Shown here: one piece after another, positions 61,205 to 64,000 of the stretch
Layout of the letters: each line of letters starts with the position of its first letter
Position numbering within the stretch: position 1 is the first letter of the stretch
DNA from: Arthrobacter_B sp038069765
GTDB taxonomy: Bacteria > Actinomycetota > Actinomycetes > Actinomycetales > Micrococcaceae
DNA: 64,000 nt
Assembly: GCF_038069765.1 (NCBI RefSeq)
Contig: NZ_JBBPFS010000002.1
Coordinates: 186,001 to 250,000, forward strand
Direction: 5' to 3'
Program-made: the position numbers and the translations under genes
Notes under the pieces: generated by a model
Databases searched by the model: none
What the model was told of the DNA's origin: nothing
Seen by the model: only the letters and a program-made list of their open reading frames with translations

Positions 61205-61504
61205 TTATGCCGCCGGGGCAAGAACCTGCAGCTGCCGGGGTGCCAGCGACTGCTCGGCCCGGCCGGTCAGAACGGGGAACATCCCCGTCTCCGAACTGCG
61301 GCGAAGTCCGGCCAGCGCTTCCGGGGTGACAGCGGCTTCGCCGAGGTCAAGCATCACGTCCAGCCCCGGCAGAGCGGTGTTTGCGCGCCGGGCCAGTACA
61401 TACAGTGCCCTGCTGTTCTGCTCGGTGACGCGGCCCCGGACGAGCAGACGGACCTGCCCGAGGTCGATGTCGAGCTGGATCACAACGCGCAGCTTGGGCT
61501 CCAT
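61205..61504 (-). CDS. hypothetical protein, 99 residues
   Basis: A compact alpha/beta-looking protein (MEPKLRVVIQLDIDLGQVRLLVRGRVTEQNSRALYVLARRA...). The V-L-V-R-G-R-V-T start and LPGLDVMLDLGEAAVTPEALAGL recall a STAS-like fold, which is only a guess. GAGGGG lies about 10 nt before the ATG. No membrane segment. Convergent with the malY-like gene. Confidence 0.6.
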   Translation of the reverse strand: MEPKLRVVIQLDIDLGQVRLLVRGRVTEQNSRALYVLARRANTALPGLDVMLDLGEAAVTPEALAGLRRSSETGMFPVLTGRAEQSLAPRQLQVLAPAA

Positions 61505-61621
61505 GGAAGATTTTCCCCTCAGGTGGCGGCCGGTTGACCGGATCCCACGCTAGGAGCCGGGGCCGACCGCCGCAATGGGGCGGGCGAAAATCCGGGCAAA
61601 ACCTTCCAAAGTGCAGCCTCG

Positions 61622-62380
61622 TCAGGCGAAGTAGACGCCGATCCGGTTGCCGTCGATCTCTTCGATGCGGATATCAATGTCATAAATGTCGCGGAGTACC
61701 TCAGGCTGCATGATCCGCGCCGGAGGCCCCTGGTGGATCAGCCGCCCGTCGCGCATGGCAATGATGTCGTCGGAGTAGCAGGAGGCAAAGTTGATGTCGT
61801 GGATGACCAGCACCACGGTCTTGCCGAAGTCGTCCGTGAGCCGGCGCAGCAGCCGCATCATTTCCACCGAGTGCTTCATATCCAGGTTGTTCAGCGGCTC
61901 ATCCAGCAGCAGGTAATCGGTGCCCTGGGCCAGCACCATCGCGATGAAGGCCCGCTGGCGCTGGCCGCCCGAAAGCTCGTCCACGAAGCGGTCCGCCAGC
62001 GCGGTGAGGTCCAGGTAGGCCATGGCCTCGTCGATGTAGGCCTTGTCTTCGATGGTGGGGCGGCCGCCGTTGTGCGGGTACCGGCCAAAGCCCACCAGGT
62101 CGCGCACGGTCAGGCGGACCGTCAGCTGGTTGTCCTGCCGCAGGATGGCCATTTTGCGGGCCAGCTCCTTGCCCGGCGTGGCATTAACGTCCAGGCCGTC
62201 CACGCTGACCGTGCCGGCGTCCATGCGCAGCAGCCGGGAAATGATCGACAGCAGAGTGGATTTCCCCGCCCCGTTCGGCCCGATGATCGAGGTGATGCCG
62301 CCCTCTTTGATGTCGGCGCTGACGCCGTCGACGACGAGTTGATGGCCATAGGACTTGGAGACGCCGGTTACGGAGATCAT
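61622..62380 (-). CDS. iron-siderophore ABC transporter ATPase (FecE/YclP type)
   Basis: 252 residues: Walker A GPNGAGKST, Q-loop region, signature LSGGQRQRA, Walker B YLLLDEP and the switch His in VIHDINFA. Powers import of ferric siderophore. ATG at 62380 overlaps the end of the upstream permease gene by ATGA. Confidence 0.92.
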   Translation of the reverse strand: MISVTGVSKSYGHQLVVDGVSADIKEGGITSIIGPNGAGKSTLLSIISRLLRMDAGTVSVDGLDVNATPGKELARKMAILRQDNQLTVRLTVRDLVGFGRYPHNGGRPTIEDKAYIDEAMAYLDLTALADRFVDELSGGQRQRAFIAMVLAQGTDYLLLDEPLNNLDMKHSVEMMRLLRRLTDDFGKTVVLVIHDINFASCYSDDIIAMRDGRLIHQGPPARIMQPEVLRDIYDIDIRIEEIDGNRIGVYFA

Positions 62381-63465
62381 TTGACGTTGCCTCTCAGCAG
62401 CAGGATAAGGAAGACGATGCCGCCGACAAATTCAATGACGATGCTCAGGGCGGTGTCGAACGCGAAGATCCGTTCCAGGACCAGCTGGCCGCCCACCAGG
62501 GCAATGATTCCGAGCAGGACGGCGATGGGCAGCACCGCGGTGTGCCGGAAATGCGAGCACAGCTGGTAGGCCAGCGAAGCCACCAGCAGGCCAAAGAACG
62601 TCACGGGCCCCACAAGGGCGGTGGATACGGCAACCAGGACGGAGCAGATGATCAGCGTGGCCGTCACGGCTTTCCTGTGGTCCACGCCCAGGTTGACGGC
62701 GGTGTCCCGGCCCAGGGCCAGGACGTCGAAGGAGCTGCGCATCCGCCAGGCCAGGATGCTGACGGCGGCAACGGCGACGGCGGAGTAACCCAGCAGGGCG
62801 CCGTCAACGTTGTTGAAGGAAGCAAAAAAGAGGTCCTGCAGGATGATGAACTCGCTGGGATCGATCAGGCGCTGAAGCAGGGAGGAGAATCCCCGGAACA
62901 TGGTGCCGAAGATGATCCCCACGAGCAGCATCAGGTGCAGGGATTTGCCGCCGCCGGTAAACAGCCACCGGTACAGCAGGAACGAGAAGCCCACCATCAG
63001 CACGAGTTCGATGACGAACAGTGCCGGTCCGGACATGGTGAGAACGGCCTGCCCTCCGATCACGAAGACCAGTACGGTCTGCAGGAGCACGTACAGGGCG
63101 TCAAAACCCATGATCGAAGGGGTGAGGATGCGGTTGCAGGTCACGGTCTGGAACAGCACCGTGGAGACTCCGACGGCGTAGGCCACCAGGATCATTGACG
63201 CCACCTTGATGGCGCGGCGGGGCAGGATGTACTCGATGTTCCCGCGCAGATCGATGGTCATGAAGACGGCCACGAGGGCGGCAGCCGCAATTCCCAGCGT
63301 GATGATCCAGAACTTGGGCGGAACCGAACGGATCGGACGCCGGCGGTGCGAGACGAGCGCCGTCGGAAGCGGGCTGGCCGGTGCTTCGAGGCCGGGTTCG
63401 GCGGCGTTGAAATGGCTGGAGCCGGAAGGGGCCGGGCCGGAAGGGATGGGGCCGGGCTTAGCCAC
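62377..63465 (-). CDS. iron-siderophore ABC transporter permease (FecCD family)
   Basis: 362 residues: a ~60-residue Pro/Ser-rich cytoplasmic N-terminus, then about 9-10 transmembrane helices. The coupling segment LGVDHRKAV and VGPVTFFGLLVASLAYQ are family features. GTG 63465 overlaps the upstream permease stop (GTGGCTAA), so it is preferred to a longer frame that would start within that gene. Second permease of a heterodimer. Confidence 0.88.
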   Translation of the reverse strand: MAKPGPIPSGPAPSGSSHFNAAEPGLEAPASPLPTALVSHRRRPIRSVPPKFWIITLGIAAAALVAVFMTIDLRGNIEYILPRRAIKVASMILVAYAVGVSTVLFQTVTCNRILTPSIMGFDALYVLLQTVLVFVIGGQAVLTMSGPALFVIELVLMVGFSFLLYRWLFTGGGKSLHLMLLVGIIFGTMFRGFSSLLQRLIDPSEFIILQDLFFASFNNVDGALLGYSAVAVAAVSILAWRMRSSFDVLALGRDTAVNLGVDHRKAVTATLIICSVLVAVSTALVGPVTFFGLLVASLAYQLCSHFRHTAVLPIAVLLGIIALVGGQLVLERIFAFDTALSIVIEFVGGIVFLILLLRGNVK

Positions 63466-64000
63466 GGGAGGCACGCTTTCGCAGGAGCAGGTAGAGGAAG
63501 AGGACGCTGCCGATGGCGGAGACAATCACGCCCACCGGAATCTCGTACGGATAGCGGATGGTGCGGCCGATGATGTCGCAGGCCAGGACAAAGCCGGCGC
63601 CGAACACGGCCACCCAGGGCACAGCCCTGCGGACGTTGTCTCCGATCATCAGGGACACCAGGTTCGGCACGATCAGTCCAAGGAACGGAATGGATCCCAC
63701 GCTGACCACGACGACGGCGCTGATCAGGGACACGATGACCAGCCCCAGGGTCATCACGCGGTTGTAGTTCAGGCCCAGGTTGGTGGTGAAGTCTGATCCC
63801 ATGCCGGCCACCGTGAAGCGGTCTGCGGCGAGGTAGCCGATGACGGTGAGGATGCCGACAATCCACAGGAGCTCATAGCGGCCCCGCAGGACACCGGAGA
63901 AATCTCCGACCATCCAGCTGTTCAGGGTCTGCAGGAGATCGGTGCGGTACGCAAAGAAGGTGGTGACGGCGGAGATGACGCCGCCGAGCATGATGCCCAC
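63458..64000 (-). CDS. iron-siderophore ABC transporter permease, C-terminal part (cut by window edge)
   Basis: The last 180 residues of a FecCD permease: the helices around MGIMLGGVISAVTTFFAY, LNYNRVM, and VGSIPFLGLIVPNLVSLMIGDNVRRAVP (the ATPase-coupling loop), ending LYLLLRKRASRG. The gene continues beyond position 64000; a substrate-binding lipoprotein gene may lie there. Confidence 0.9.
   Translation of the reverse strand: MGIMLGGVISAVTTFFAYRTDLLQTLNSWMVGDFSGVLRGRYELLWIVGILTVIGYLAADRFTVAGMGSDFTTNLGLNYNRVMTLGLVIVSLISAVVVVSVGSIPFLGLIVPNLVSLMIGDNVRRAVPWVAVFGAGFVLACDIIGRTIRYPYEIPVGVIVSAIGSVLFLYLLLRKRASRG

Overview
The window looks like the chromosome of a high-GC actinobacterium of the Micrococcaceae (Arthrobacter type). 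The reasons are strong GC bias at third codon positions, many GTG starts, actinobacterial ribosomal proteins with acidic or Arg/Gly-rich tails, a treX-treY-treZ trehalose operon, and a DUF222/HNH gene remnant of the kind common in Arthrobacter. The genus is an inference. No rRNA, tRNA, CRISPR array, insertion sequence or prophage was recognised.

Layout. (1) 1-9.3 kb: a complete 4-hydroxybenzoate/protocatechuate (beta-ketoadipate) cluster. It runs from the 3' end of an IclR regulator through pobA, pcaHGBDC, pcaF, pcaIJ and pcaR, converting 4-hydroxybenzoate to succinyl-CoA plus acetyl-CoA. A 15-bp palindrome resembling PcaR/PobR sites lies in front of pcaH. (2) 9.4-14.3 kb: the str operon, rpsL-rpsG-fusA, then tuf with its own promoter and leader, ended by a 17-bp-stem terminator. 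(3) 14.4-19 kb: an accessory insertion between tuf and the S10 operon. It holds a 1457-residue polytopic membrane protein of unknown function with an internal ~225-residue tandem duplication, followed by a 43-codon membrane microprotein. (4) 19.5-35.8 kb: the S10, spc and alpha ribosomal operons with secY, adk, map, infA and rpoA. The S14 gene (between rplE and rpsH) and the S4 gene (between rpsK and rpoA) are absent. (5) 35.8-38 kb: truA and rplM-rpsI.

(6) 38.3-44.7 kb: cell-envelope precursor genes glmM and glmS, with coaA (opposite strand), acpS and the NAD(P)HX repair gene nnr. (7) 44.7-51 kb: treX-treY-treZ, translationally coupled, making trehalose from glycogen or maltodextrin. (8) 51-56.2 kb: an aldo-keto reductase, alr, then tsaE-tsaB-rimI-tsaD (tRNA t6A synthesis plus an N-acetyltransferase). 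(9) 56.2-64 kb: a decayed DUF222 gene, a YbdK-type carboxylate-amine ligase, a shikimate-dehydrogenase homologue, a THUMP-like methyltransferase divergent from a MalY-type C-S lyase, a small hypothetical gene, and a siderophore ABC importer (ATPase and two permeases) running off the right edge.

The most notable signals outside the gene list are four. There is a recurring layout of a TANNNT-like hexamer 6-7 nt before the start codon, suggesting leaderless mRNAs at many genes. An identical TAGACT hexamer precedes four translation operons. A canonical intrinsic terminator lies inside the 5' coding region of truA. A 49-nt duplicated repeat lies behind the rpsI terminator. The strongest candidate for undescribed biology is the duplicated giant membrane protein; nothing in its sequence reveals a biochemical activity.
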